Positions 35,213-46,576 of a stretch of 60,532 nt of DNA are shown one piece after another. Every line of letters begins with the position of its first letter. Positions within the stretch are counted from its first letter, which is position 1. Source of the DNA: Limosilactobacillus balticus (GTDB lineage Bacteria > Bacillota > Bacilli > Lactobacillales > Lactobacillaceae). Both the position numbers and the translations under genes were made by a program. Below the pieces are notes generated by a model. It saw nothing but the letters and a program-made list of their open reading frames with translations, did no database searches and had not been told where the DNA came from. Location: assembly GCF_014145615.1 (NCBI RefSeq), contig NZ_JACIVH010000034.1, forward strand, positions 1-60,532, given 5' to 3'.

Positions 35213-37135
35213 TTACAAATAGTAATGATACTCTATATTTTTGTACTTATATAATCCTTCTTTTAATTTTTCTGGTATAACAACATTCTTAATAGAATTC
35301 CTGCTATAAAACATTTTTTTAACAGGCTGGCTTAATGATATTGCTTTTATGTTATTTTGCGTCAGATTTATATCATTGTCTATTAACAGTTTATTTAACA
35401 TAATCTTATTTAAATCTGGTGCAGTAAATGCTTTATTTTCATATAAACTTCTATGATCAACTAACTTTTTAAAGTCAAATTCAAAAATAACACTAATATT
35501 ATACTTTTCTTGTAAATCTTTAATTATTTCTGTAGGAAAAATCAAATTTGAAACTAATAAGCAATATGCTCCTGACCAGTTAAACTTTTGCTTCATTAAG
35601 TGGTTAAAGGATCGATTAGATTTCAAATTTTTATCACAAAAAGTCAAAATTTTACTATTATATTTTTGAACTGCATCAAAATGCTCCTTAAATTTCAATG
35701 CATATTTTTTAGAATAAATTTTATCTAGCTCAATTCTCAACTCACGTATTGAATATGCATTGGAAAAAGTCTTACACTCTAAAACCATTGGGATATTATC
35801 ATCATCGATAACAATCGCATCAATTTCGTGTTCCTTTCCATCTCGCCGGAACTTTAATTTATTTCTTTTTTTTCCAACTCCTTCACTTTTTGCAAAAGTA
35901 TAATTGTTCATTGAATTATAGATTTCATCTTCAAAGCTTTCTCCTCTTTGATCCTGCCATTTTTTATCATTCTTCAGTAAGCAATATAGAACATGGACAG
36001 GATCAATAGTTTTTATTGCTGGTATATAAACATAATAACTACCCTTTATCATAATAAAGGGACTATCAAATAAATCGTATCTAAAAGAAAGTCTATTTAA
36101 TAAGTTCATTAAGTCGTTATATGGCAATTTGAAACTAGATATCCCATCAAATTTTACAAACGGTGCATTACCAAAAGAATATTTTTTCTTTAATTGTACA
36201 AAAAAATCCGCAAGATCAATAAGACGTATATTATATATTTTCTGATTTTTTAGTTTACTTAGTCTACTTCTAAAAGTCTCTTCATTTCTAATTGAAGAAA
36301 GGTCACTAAATATTTCCTCCCCAAGGCCCGCTACTATTGCCTCAGATTTTGATAACTTTAATCTCTGATGTATTTTTGAAGGAAGTTGTCTATTTTCCAA
36401 ATTTATAGTTCTATTAGCAATAAAAGTCCTAAAAAAGTCATTAATACCATTTACGACTATTTTTCTGGACAGCCGATTTCTAGTTATAGATGCATTCGCA
36501 TATTTCCAACAGTTTACAATTTCCTGATATGATTGAAAAGATAAGCTATTTTTGTTCAATCCTTTTATTGATTTATTAAGATCAGTTAAATTGACCTCAT
36601 TTAAATTTAAATGCGCTAAGCATTTTGAAACTGTTTCAACTAAATTTTCAATTGAGTGTTGTAGTTCAATAATATTGTTTAAATTTGTTTGAATGCTTGT
36701 TCTTTCGAATTCATCTATTTGTTCTAGTTGATCGTAAATATAATAATTCATCTTGTTTATGATATGTATATAGTTAAGAGTTTGTGGCTTTAACCTTTTT
36801 GAAATTTTGTTGATCAATTTAATATCAGCTAAAAAAGTGTTAATTGAATTAATTACTTCTATATCTTTAGCTTTTCTTCTCATCAATCGTAATGTATTAA
36901 GAAGTTCTATATTATGAAAATCACCATTACAATCGATTAAAACATCACTAGCCTTTATAAGAAAGATTATTCTCAAAAGCTCTTCCTTATAATTATTCAA
37001 ATCATTTTCTTCAATAAACTTATTTAATTCAAAAATAAAATTTTTATGATTTTCACTCCTATTTAAATCTTCAATTTTACCAATAAAATAATGCTCTGTT
37101 TCTTTATCTTTAACAAAAAATTTTCTTTTACGCAT
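35213..37135 (-). CDS. large AT-rich protein with C-terminal nuclease-like domain
   Basis: 640 aa, Asn/Lys/Ile-rich. The first ~370 residues are mostly helical with no recognised domain. Around residues 410-465, RGESFEDEIYNSM, then EHEIDAIVIDDDN, then MVLECKTFSNA give the E...D...ECK layout of a PD-(D/E)xK (NERD/restriction-like) nuclease. The gene stands alone between an IS66 remnant and the decayed rhamnose genes, and its composition is like the defence island. A single-gene defence nuclease is plausible; no named family is recognised. Confidence 0.6.
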   Translation of the reverse strand: MRKRKFFVKDKETEHYFIGKIEDLNRSENHKNFIFELNKFIEENDLNNYKEELLRIIFLIKASDVLIDCNGDFHNIELLNTLRLMRRKAKDIEVINSINTFLADIKLINKISKRLKPQTLNYIHIINKMNYYIYDQLEQIDEFERTSIQTNLNNIIELQHSIENLVETVSKCLAHLNLNEVNLTDLNKSIKGLNKNSLSFQSYQEIVNCWKYANASITRNRLSRKIVVNGINDFFRTFIANRTINLENRQLPSKIHQRLKLSKSEAIVAGLGEEIFSDLSSIRNEETFRSRLSKLKNQKIYNIRLIDLADFFVQLKKKYSFGNAPFVKFDGISSFKLPYNDLMNLLNRLSFRYDLFDSPFIMIKGSYYVYIPAIKTIDPVHVLYCLLKNDKKWQDQRGESFEDEIYNSMNNYTFAKSEGVGKKRNKLKFRRDGKEHEIDAIVIDDDNIPMVLECKTFSNAYSIRELRIELDKIYSKKYALKFKEHFDAVQKYNSKILTFCDKNLKSNRSFNHLMKQKFNWSGAYCLLVSNLIFPTEIIKDLQEKYNISVIFEFDFKKLVDHRSLYENKAFTAPDLNKIMLNKLLIDNDINLTQNNIKAISLSQPVKKMFYSRNSIKNVVIPEKLKEGLYKYKNIEYHYYL

Positions 37136-37265
37136 AAAAGATTTTACTCCCTAAATACTACTTAAAAATGTTTCAAAAATAAAATTTTTTTAGCTCCAAA
37201 ACATATCTAAGTTTCAAACAATTCAATAGTTATTATCATTTAAATAACTTCATATAAAATTTGAT

Positions 37266-38099
37266 CTACAAATCTCTCATAAATTCACCTAACGCGGTCT
37301 GCCAATCAATAATCTCAAACCCAGTATCCTCTGCCTTCTTCAAGCTCATAACTGAATGGCGGGGACGGTAAGCTTTGGCTGGATATGCTGAAGAATCAAC
37401 AGGAGCGACGCCAACGTCTTCATCCTTTAAGATCTCGGTGGCGAATTCGTACCAGGAACAACTATTTTCATTAGATAGCTGGTAGGTACCGAATAGTTGA
37501 TTATGATCGACTAAGTAAGTCATAAACTCTGCTAGGGTTCTAGTCCATGTTGGGCGACCAAACTGATCGTTAACGACGGTGAGCTTATCATGGTCCTTGG
37601 CAAGATGAAGCATCGTATAGACGAAATACCGTATTTACCAAAGACCCAGGATGTTCGAATGATGTAGTAATCCGCTAATGTTTCTTGGATGGCTTTTTCA
37701 CCAGCAAGTTTAGCTTTACCATATTCATTCCGTGGATTGGTGGGCGCATCAACTTCATACTCGCCTTCATTGGTCCCATCAAAGACATAATCGGTACTGA
37801 TGTAAACCATCTTAGCGCCAACTCTTTTAGCGGCCTCGGCAACATTACGTGTACCATCGGCGTTTACTTGCCAATTGAGGTCTTTGGCAACATCTTCAGC
37901 GTTGTCAACAGCGGTATAAGCGGCACAATGATAGATCACTTCCGGCTTAAGGGCCCTAATCTTCTCATTTACAACGGCTTGATCAGTGATATCCATTTGG
38001 TTAGAATCAAAGGCGTCATATGTAACTCCGCGTTCATCCAATAGATTCCGTAATTCCGAACCTAGTTGACCATTGGCACCGGTAATTAAATTTTTTCAT
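37266..38099 (-). pseudogene. rfbD: dTDP-4-dehydrorhamnose reductase, two frameshifts
   Basis: The product would make dTDP-L-rhamnose from dTDP-4-dehydrorhamnose. The gene is interrupted twice. After ATG 38099 an A6 run puts the next codons out of frame (the expected LITGANGQLGSEL is read one base off). Near 37620 a stretch expected as KYGNN is short by about 4 nt, so the two long pieces, 38041-37532 and 37613-37266, are in different frames. Undoing +1 and -4 gives 279 codons, the normal size. It still holds intact family stretches (STDYVFDGTNEGEY, VVNDQFGRPTWT), so the loss is recent, or a sequencing problem. Confidence 0.85.
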
Positions 38100-38119
38100 T
38101 TTTACCTCTCCCAATCATT

Positions 38120-38155
38120 AAACAAAAGGCGATATCTAAAAGAAAAGACATCGCC
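38120..38155 (-). terminator. terminator-like hairpin in front of rfbD
   Basis: GGCGATGTCT pairs with AGATATCGCC (38128-38155) and is followed by TTTTG on the minus strand. It lies upstream of the rfbD start and downstream of rfbB, so it may be an attenuator or end read-through. The 38160-38265 stretch between this and the next hairpin contains no gene. Confidence 0.5.
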
Positions 38156-38264
38156 TAATGCAATTATTTAGCTACCATATTAGTATAAAATATCTTCTAA
38201 AATTTTGGTAGTAGTTTCCTGCAATAAATACAGGTTCGACACACATATTACAACATTAGTGTTA

Positions 38265-38296
38265 AGAAGAAAAAGGCGTCTTTTGACAGACGCCAA
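38265..38296 (-). terminator. terminator behind rfbB
   Basis: GGCGTCTG...AGACGCC (38275-38294) followed by TTTTTCTTCTT on the minus strand, about 75 bp past the rfbB stop. Confidence 0.7.
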
Positions 38297-38371
38297 TTCA
38301 ATGAAGTTTAATTATGTTGCTTAATCATTGTAGCAAAAACACAAACATAATTCCATATTATTTAAGCCAAT

Positions 38372-39754
<1,383 letters not shown>

Positions 39755-39790
39755 GTGATGGAATCAAGCATATAATGAATTTCGGCTATT

Positions 39791-41302
39791 TTATTTAGTA
39801 AAACTTCTTATTCTTTTTAAGATTAGGCTAAATCCACCTGATCGAGAATAAAACAATATTACTAAGCTCAAGCTAGTTGCACCAACAATGAGTGCTTTAA
39901 TAAGTAACATACCCCAATTATCAGGTATAAATTTACCAATAGTCAAAATTTCCAATCCAGAAATAATGATAGTTATAAGCATGTTAATAATAATGTGACG
40001 AAAATAAACCCAGCTAGACTCGGAAAAATATTTCTTAAAAAGTAAAACTGGTTCATACCAAAAATAAGTAACTAGCCTAGAAATAGCAGAAGCAAGCAAA
40101 ACACCAGTAATCCCCATCTTCTTGGCTAAATAAATTGATAAAACAACATTAATAATAGCCGTAATTACCATAACATACTTCGTTTGCTGATAAAGGCCTG
40201 TTGCTTCTCGATAAACCCAGATTGGTAATAAGATTATTCCTAAATAAAAATTAAGGAGTATTGCACAAAGAGTATATGAACTTAAAACATAGCTCTTTCC
40301 CAACCAAAGTCCTATAAAATCTTGAGTAAGCAACATTAAACAAATTACACATGTAGTTGAAAAAATTGAGCTAATTGACTGCATAACTAGAAAGACCCTA
40401 TATCTTTTTTCTGGCATTTCCTTTACCACTAAGTTACCTAAACTAGCAGTTAGAGAATAAAAAATTGTATTGATTAAGCCAGATAATCGTACTGTAATCA
40501 TTGAATAATTTGAATAATAACCAACCATTCCAGTACCTATCATCACTGATATTATAGTATTATCTGTTGCATTCAGTAAAACACCAGAAATTTTATATAG
40601 AAATACAGAATATAAATTCTTAAAAATCTCTTTTACATCTTTTATAGGCATCTCAACTTTCTGATTGATAAATGGATACATTTTCCCTGCTATATAGGAA
40701 CAATAAAAATTCTGTATATATGTAAAAATCACCTGCACTAACAAATATACAAAATAATTATGTGTTATCCATAAAAATAACGTCATAAACAACGTTTGTA
40801 GAATACTAAAGTAGCTTCTATATTTATTTAGAATATAATCCTTTTGATCAGCCGTTAAGATAGATGTCTTATATATAACAAGATATGAGGCAACGGTGTT
40901 TGCTAAATACATTAAATAATATAAAGTAATATGCGGAATCGGGTGTTTTAAATTAATTAAGTATTTTAGAAAGGGAACAAGCAATAACCCTATTACAGTT
41001 ACTGCTAATGCGATTATTCTATATACTTTCCTATATAGATTCGTTAATGCTGCTAGCCGATTGTAATCATGGTCAGCTAAGGGCTTATACATACTATAGG
41101 TTAAAGCAACTCCAAACCCCAAATCAGCCAGCGAAAGCATCATTAAGATATCATTAAACAGACCTGATATTCCTAAATAATTTATGCCTAATATAAATAT
41201 AAAAATACTTCTATTAATGAAGCTTAATAATATTGTAATTATTTGATAGCTAAAACTAAATAGTATATTTCTTATTGAATTAGCTGTTCGAGATCTTTCC
41301 AT
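39791..41302 (-). CDS. polysaccharide flippase (Wzx-like)
   Basis: 503 aa with about 12-14 hydrophobic segments; the N-terminal SIRNILFSFSYQIITILLSF and internal LADLGFGVALTYSMYKPLA are typical of oligosaccharide flippases of the MOP superfamily. It would turn the lipid-linked repeat unit to the outer face of the membrane. Last intact gene of the AT-rich exopolysaccharide core, 17 bp after the pyruvyl transferase gene. Confidence 0.88.
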   Translation of the reverse strand: MERSRTANSIRNILFSFSYQIITILLSFINRSIFIFILGINYLGISGLFNDILMMLSLADLGFGVALTYSMYKPLADHDYNRLAALTNLYRKVYRIIALAVTVIGLLLVPFLKYLINLKHPIPHITLYYLMYLANTVASYLVIYKTSILTADQKDYILNKYRSYFSILQTLFMTLFLWITHNYFVYLLVQVIFTYIQNFYCSYIAGKMYPFINQKVEMPIKDVKEIFKNLYSVFLYKISGVLLNATDNTIISVMIGTGMVGYYSNYSMITVRLSGLINTIFYSLTASLGNLVVKEMPEKRYRVFLVMQSISSIFSTTCVICLMLLTQDFIGLWLGKSYVLSSYTLCAILLNFYLGIILLPIWVYREATGLYQQTKYVMVITAIINVVLSIYLAKKMGITGVLLASAISRLVTYFWYEPVLLFKKYFSESSWVYFRHIIINMLITIIISGLEILTIGKFIPDNWGMLLIKALIVGATSLSLVILFYSRSGGFSLILKRIRSFTK

Positions 41303-41319
41303 CTATAATTAAACTCTCC

Positions 41320-42381
41320 CTAAGATGTTCGACTTAAAGCTCTAATCAATTCAGCATAATAACTACTGAAATCAGGCATTGTATATGTTTGTGTCCTGCC
41401 ATTCATTAATTCATCAATTTTAGAATAAACATTCTTTATATTATCTGTATCTTCTACATAATAAATGTAGGGTATATCTTTAAACCAACTTTCATATGCA
41501 TTTTTGATTTTATGATTTGAGTTATCAAATACGATCGCTGGTGTCCCAGTAATGATAGAAAAAATCATTCCATGAAGTCGATCAGTAATTATTAATTTAG
41601 CCGACTGAAATTCAAGTAATTTTTTCTTAACTAATTTTTCATGATTCCATTTAGTAACCACATGCTCCATCCAAAAAGTATCAGCAGTATCACTTTTTTC
41701 AACATTATACTCTTTATTTACTTTTTTTACTAAGTTGATCACATTTTCATTAACTACCTTCTCGACATCACGCCTCAAAAATGTAGTTATTTTATTCTGA
41801 CGATCAACCATACCACTATTAACCCGAAGGCTTAAAACAATATCTGGCACACAAAAAATATTTTTTAGTTGTATGTTGTTCTTCATAAAGCTCATACTAT
41901 ACTGGTCTCTGAAAAATAAATAAACATTGTTTCTATTTTCTATATTTTCTTTCAACTCGAAGAAACTGCTAGATGAATTCGACAAATCGTAACTAGTAGA
42001 TTGTGGAAACAATACTATTCTATTATCTGTAAATTCTTTAATCACAGCTATTCTTTGTTCGTCTTGAAGAGGATATATGTCATTCATATTTCCTCCCCCA
42101 TGTAATGCAATTACGTCAGTAGAATTAATAATCTTCTTAATCACCGGCAACTGCTGATAAACCGCATCTTCTGGAATACTTATAATTTCTTTTGAAGGAA
42201 ATTGCCTTTTTAAAAACTGTAATTCAGCTAAGCTAATTGCCTGATCACCATAATTCATAAAAAGTGGTGTCCCTAACAAAAATATTCTATTTTTGTCAGT
42301 TTTAGGCTTTATTGGAAATTTATGAACAAAAATATTTGTTGAATATAATCCATGTTTAATTTTTTCTCTTAACTTTATCAT
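41320..42381 (-). CDS. polysaccharide pyruvyl transferase family protein
   Basis: 353 aa from ATG 42381 (AGGAG five bases upstream); the in-frame GTG 42396 lies before this signal. LLGTPLFMNYGDQAIS, VIALHGGGNMND and VLFPQSTSYD are the family's N-terminal pattern, and ITDRLHGMIFSIITGTPAI its C-terminal one. Members put ketal pyruvate from PEP onto sugars, giving an acidic polymer. It overlaps the preceding glycosyltransferase by 26 bp. Confidence 0.85.
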   Translation of the reverse strand: MIKLREKIKHGLYSTNIFVHKFPIKPKTDKNRIFLLGTPLFMNYGDQAISLAELQFLKRQFPSKEIISIPEDAVYQQLPVIKKIINSTDVIALHGGGNMNDIYPLQDEQRIAVIKEFTDNRIVLFPQSTSYDLSNSSSSFFELKENIENRNNVYLFFRDQYSMSFMKNNIQLKNIFCVPDIVLSLRVNSGMVDRQNKITTFLRRDVEKVVNENVINLVKKVNKEYNVEKSDTADTFWMEHVVTKWNHEKLVKKKLLEFQSAKLIITDRLHGMIFSIITGTPAIVFDNSNHKIKNAYESWFKDIPYIYYVEDTDNIKNVYSKIDELMNGRTQTYTMPDFSSYYAELIRALSRTS

Positions 42382-43363
42382 TAGTTCTCCTATCACATAT
42401 TAAACGAATTGCAAAATCAAAAATTTTAGAATTAACTCTTAACCATTTTTCCTTTTCCCTTAGATTTAACGAAAGACTATTTTCACGATAAATTTTATTA
42501 GATTTCATCTTTAACTTTTGTAATAAATCGGGCCTTTTCGAAGATAGAGATAAATAGTACTTAATATATAGATGATTTAATTTATTGAAATACCATTTTT
42601 GAGCTAATGTATTCTCTAGATTTTTGACTATGATAAAAGTTTTATATTCGTCTTCAAATACATACATTTCATCTTCCAAATCTCTGCTTGATAAATTTTT
42701 ATCTGCTACTTCTGTAATAGATGAGGATCTTTTTCTAAGTATATATGGCGAAGGTGCGATTGAAACCCTTTCTATTTTCTTACAATGACTATATATCTTA
42801 GCTGCAGAATTGTTATCCTCAAACAACCTTCCATAAGAAAAAGAAATGTTATTTTTTTTTATAATGTCAGTCTTTACTATGTATGACCATGCCATCTGAG
42901 GTATCTCGTTTAACATTAAAGACCGCAAGGCTTCGTCACTAGATAAAAAAATTTTTTCTTTAATATTTAATTTTTTATCTAAATTAGGTAATTGTACAAT
43001 ACTTCTCTCACGATAATTAAAACTAATTAAGTCAACAGTTTTATTCACTTCAAATTCGTTCATAATTATTTCAAACAAATTATGATTTATAACATCATCA
43101 GAATCTATGAAGTATATATAATCGCCCTTTGCATACTTTAATCCTGTATTTCGTGCACCTGATAATCCTTGATTTTCTTGAGAAAAAATTTTTACTCTAG
43201 AATCATAAACAAAGCTCTCAACCTTTTTTAATGAATTGTCAGTAGATCCATCGTTTACTATGATTAATTCAAAATTGGTATATGTCTGTTTTAATACACT
43301 TTCTATGCAAGCTGAAACATAATTCTGCACGTTATAAACTGGCATAATAATAGAAATCAACAA
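42356..43363 (-). CDS. glycosyltransferase family 2
   Basis: 335 aa. GT-A fold: ISIIMPVYNVQNYVSACIES, then LIIVNDGSTDNS, and YFIDSDD (DxD-type metal site near residue 90). Acts in the cytoplasm to add one sugar to the lipid-linked repeat unit. The C-terminal region (after 220) is variable and likely decides acceptor. Donor and linkage cannot be told. Confidence 0.9.
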   Translation of the reverse strand: MLISIIMPVYNVQNYVSACIESVLKQTYTNFELIIVNDGSTDNSLKKVESFVYDSRVKIFSQENQGLSGARNTGLKYAKGDYIYFIDSDDVINHNLFEIIMNEFEVNKTVDLISFNYRERSIVQLPNLDKKLNIKEKIFLSSDEALRSLMLNEIPQMAWSYIVKTDIIKKNNISFSYGRLFEDNNSAAKIYSHCKKIERVSIAPSPYILRKRSSSITEVADKNLSSRDLEDEMYVFEDEYKTFIIVKNLENTLAQKWYFNKLNHLYIKYYLSLSSKRPDLLQKLKMKSNKIYRENSLSLNLREKEKWLRVNSKIFDFAIRLICDRRTNDKVKRKN

Positions 43364-43375
43364 ACAAACCTCCCT

Positions 43376-44494
43376 TTATTCAAGTTTATTTGGGTTTTTA
43401 ACTTTTATAATATATGGTAAGAATTGATTACGTCCAGTGACGCTTGTATCCCAGTATCTCCAACTGGTCGTGATTAATATAAGTACACATAATAGTCCAA
43501 CCCAACCCTTTGTCCACTCGGTAGATCCAATTATTTTTACTTGAGAAATATATATTGAAAAAGTAAGAATAAAAATAAAAATACTATTCCTAATAAATCG
43601 CTCAAAATCACTAGAAGAAGCTAGTAGAGGTATAAAAAGAATACCAATAAAAAATACTATAGTTAATAACTTTTTTTTGTTTTCTGCATAATTTTCAAGT
43701 TTAACGATCATTTTTCTAAACATATAATAACTTATACTTATTGATAAAATATAAAAGATTACAATTGAAAAAGAAGATCCTTGTGTATATAAGTTTACAG
43801 ACTCAGCACCATTACTTCTTGACGATAGTACTAACTCTAAAGCCTTTGAAAAAATTCTATTAAGATTTCCATAATGAATTACAAATGTTACTATCGGTAA
43901 TATCCAGATTAAGTAATCCATTATTTTAAGTATTTTTTTATAATCAACTTTGATTAATATAAATAATAAATAGTAAACGAGTCCTGATGTTTGAAATAGC
44001 GGCGATATTAATATTGAAAATATCCCTATATATCGAAAAAATTTATTGTTTGTAGATAATAATCCAACCCCACAAATAACCAATGAAAACATAAAGAATT
44101 GACGTACTTGTGTAACATCTAAGAAAAAAGGAAAAATTAAATACAAACTATAGAATCCAACTATATTGGGAGTAAGTTGTAATATACCAATTGCCATAGT
44201 TATAGAGAACAATGCATATGAAACAATCCTAAAGGCTTCATAAGTAAAACCATTTAAGTAGAAATAATATGATAGGTGCATATATCCACTCTCAAATCTA
44301 TGGCTAATCGGAGGAAGATTATACATATATTGATATGCTGATGTATCAAAAGAATGGTAAGGACTTACTGTCCCCATTAAGTACACCATACTTATTATGA
44401 CAGCTATTAAATATAGACAATTTATAATTTTGTTTTTTGTTATATTTAATAACGATAACAAAATACCTATTGAAACTAAAAATATATACAACAT
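43376..44494 (-). CDS. EpsG-type repeat-unit polymerase (Wzy-like)
   Basis: 372 aa with about 10-11 hydrophobic segments. SPYHSFDTSAYQYMYN and the region FFLDVTQVRQFFMFSLVI match the EpsG family, including the conserved Arg of VRQF. It would join flipped repeat units on the outer face. Twelve base pairs separate it from the next transferase gene. Confidence 0.8.
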   Translation of the reverse strand: MLYIFLVSIGILLSLLNITKNKIINCLYLIAVIISMVYLMGTVSPYHSFDTSAYQYMYNLPPISHRFESGYMHLSYYFYLNGFTYEAFRIVSYALFSITMAIGILQLTPNIVGFYSLYLIFPFFLDVTQVRQFFMFSLVICGVGLLSTNNKFFRYIGIFSILISPLFQTSGLVYYLLFILIKVDYKKILKIMDYLIWILPIVTFVIHYGNLNRIFSKALELVLSSRSNGAESVNLYTQGSSFSIVIFYILSISISYYMFRKMIVKLENYAENKKKLLTIVFFIGILFIPLLASSSDFERFIRNSIFIFILTFSIYISQVKIIGSTEWTKGWVGLLCVLILITTSWRYWDTSVTGRNQFLPYIIKVKNPNKLE

Positions 44495-44509
44495 TTTTTC
44501 ACCTAATCG

Positions 44510-45496
44510 TTATAAACGAGCGTATAATTTTTTTATTATAAGCTTCAGGTTCAAGCGAATTACCGTTTCCTGCAGTTTTCTTCTTAATTTTATTTTTAAG
44601 GAAATATATTTTGAATGTTTATTTAGATTAATAAATTGCTCTCTCGCTTTTTGATAATAATAATCATTGTTTTCCAAACAACTTGTAACGATTACAATCA
44701 TCAATGAAGACATTTTTAGAGCTAACAAAAAATCATAACATTCTTTCAAAGAGGGTTGACCTGACACAAGTTTTAAGATGCTATCATCAACCTCTACAAA
44801 TTGCCAAGCATTTTCACTAGTCATCGTATGCAGAGCACTGTCTTTACGACTAACATAATAGTAATAAGCATCTTTATTAACACCGATTTTAATATGAGGA
44901 TATTTTGTCAATACTTCGAAAAAAGCCAAAACATCCTCTTGATATTTTATATCCGGATTAAATTTAATATTCTTCCACAATTCGCGCTTAAAAATATAAC
45001 AAAATGGATAGCCCCATGCTTGCAAGTTAGAAAAATATTTTATATAACTTTTAACATCCATTGAATTCATTGAAGCTATTGGAGAGTAATCTATTCTCCC
45101 ATCTTCAATGAATTTCTTTCTGTCGTTAACCTTAATGGCAGAAAACACCTCAATGTCACTAGAATTACTCTCTATTCTATTAACGTATTTTTCGACAAAT
45201 AACGATGACAACCTATCGTCGCAATCTACAAAGATAATATATTTACCGTTTGAATATTCTAAGCCCTTATTTCTTGCTGATGAAACCCCACTATTAGGTT
45301 GACTAATAATTTTAAATCTATCATTACCATTTTTTGCAATGTAATTTTCCATTATTTCCAAACTATTATCTTTTGAACCATCATTAACAAGAATAAATTC
45401 AACATTTTTATAAGTTTGATTTTCTAAATCTCTCATCAAGAACAATATATATTGCTCAGCATTATAAACAGGAACAATCACAGTCACATCTGGCAT
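44510..45496 (-). CDS. glycosyltransferase family 2
   Basis: 328 aa. VTVIVPVYNAEQYILFLMR, EFILVNDGSKDNS, SGVSSARNKGLEY and IIFVDCDD give the GT-A nucleotide-sugar and metal-binding site. One of four transferases for the exopolysaccharide repeat unit; specificity unknown. Confidence 0.9.
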   Translation of the reverse strand: MPDVTVIVPVYNAEQYILFLMRDLENQTYKNVEFILVNDGSKDNSLEIMENYIAKNGNDRFKIISQPNSGVSSARNKGLEYSNGKYIIFVDCDDRLSSLFVEKYVNRIESNSSDIEVFSAIKVNDRKKFIEDGRIDYSPIASMNSMDVKSYIKYFSNLQAWGYPFCYIFKRELWKNIKFNPDIKYQEDVLAFFEVLTKYPHIKIGVNKDAYYYYVSRKDSALHTMTSENAWQFVEVDDSILKLVSGQPSLKECYDFLLALKMSSLMIVIVTSCLENNDYYYQKAREQFINLNKHSKYISLKIKLRRKLQETVIRLNLKLIIKKLYARL

Positions 45497-45511
45497 TGGA
45501 TATTTCTCTCC

Positions 45512-46576
45512 CTATTGTTTGATTTTTGTTTTAAGTTGTTCCCCAACTACTAACATTAAATATGTAATTGCTGATAGTCTGTATTTACAACATTTATAAA
45601 AGAAACGATAGTTTTGAGGTAATTTATCAAAACTAAATTTTTTATAAGCATTAGCATACATTGGATCAGACAAGACATTTCTAATCATTCTATACTTAAA
45701 AAAAGAATTTTTGTTTGACATTACAATATTTCTCAAAATTATCAATTCATTAATAACAATCCTATTATTCAACGCCTTAAGAAATTTCTCGTCAAGTTCA
45801 TACTCAATTATATAATCATGCATTTGACTATATAGCCTCTTATACTGATCAAGCATATTAGCGTTATATGTATGGACAATTGAATTCTCATTTTCCTTAA
45901 AATAATAATATTTTGGTTTATTAAAATATTCAGAACTCTTTGCCCTAAGAAAGCAGTTTATGTTAAACCATAAGTCCTCTGAATAAATTTTACTTTTTGC
46001 AGTAAACTTGATCTCAGAAAACTTATCAGTTTTGTAAAATTTAGCCCATGCAGTAGATAAATTATCAACAGTTAATGGATTGTTTAATTCTGAATTAATT
46101 ACTCCATACAACCGTCTCATTACAATATCTCTTGTTTTTACTTCGTCAAAAATAGAAATCTTATTACTAAACACAAATGTATCAAGTTTAATATCAGAAT
46201 AAATTCGAGAATAAGGTACCATTAGAATATCTACTTCATGAGTACTCAATTCCTCCGCAACACTAGTGAAGTAATTTTTAGATACCCAATCATCTGGATC
46301 TACAAATGTAAAATAAGTGCCTTTAATACTTGCTAAGCCCGCGTTTCTTGCGCTAGATAGGCCACCATTTTCTTTATGAATTACACTTACATTACTATAC
46401 ATAGCAGCATACTTGTCTGCAATTTCTCCTGATTTGTCTGTAGATCCATCATCTACTAATATAATATTGATAAAATTATTTCTTGAAGTTATCAAAGAAT
46501 GCAGACAGCGTTCTAAATAATCTTCACAATTATAGATAGGCACAATAACATCAAAATCTATGGACGATTTACTCAT
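45512..46576 (-). CDS. glycosyltransferase family 2
   Basis: 354 aa. FDVIVPIYNCEDYLERCLHS, NIILVDDGSTDKSG, GGLSSARNAGL and FTFVDPDDW mark the GT-A fold. A long C-terminal region (after about 220) is Lys/Tyr/Asn-rich. It overlaps the GT4 gene by 8 bp, showing coupled translation. Confidence 0.9.
   Translation of the reverse strand: MSKSSIDFDVIVPIYNCEDYLERCLHSLITSRNNFINIILVDDGSTDKSGEIADKYAAMYSNVSVIHKENGGLSSARNAGLASIKGTYFTFVDPDDWVSKNYFTSVAEELSTHEVDILMVPYSRIYSDIKLDTFVFSNKISIFDEVKTRDIVMRRLYGVINSELNNPLTVDNLSTAWAKFYKTDKFSEIKFTAKSKIYSEDLWFNINCFLRAKSSEYFNKPKYYYFKENENSIVHTYNANMLDQYKRLYSQMHDYIIEYELDEKFLKALNNRIVINELIILRNIVMSNKNSFFKYRMIRNVLSDPMYANAYKKFSFDKLPQNYRFFYKCCKYRLSAITYLMLVVGEQLKTKIKQ

Noticed and set aside
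35213-37135. Glycosyltransferase or other polysaccharide gene
   Set aside because: Although next to the sugar genes, it lacks GT motifs and membrane segments and has a nuclease-like acidic pattern.
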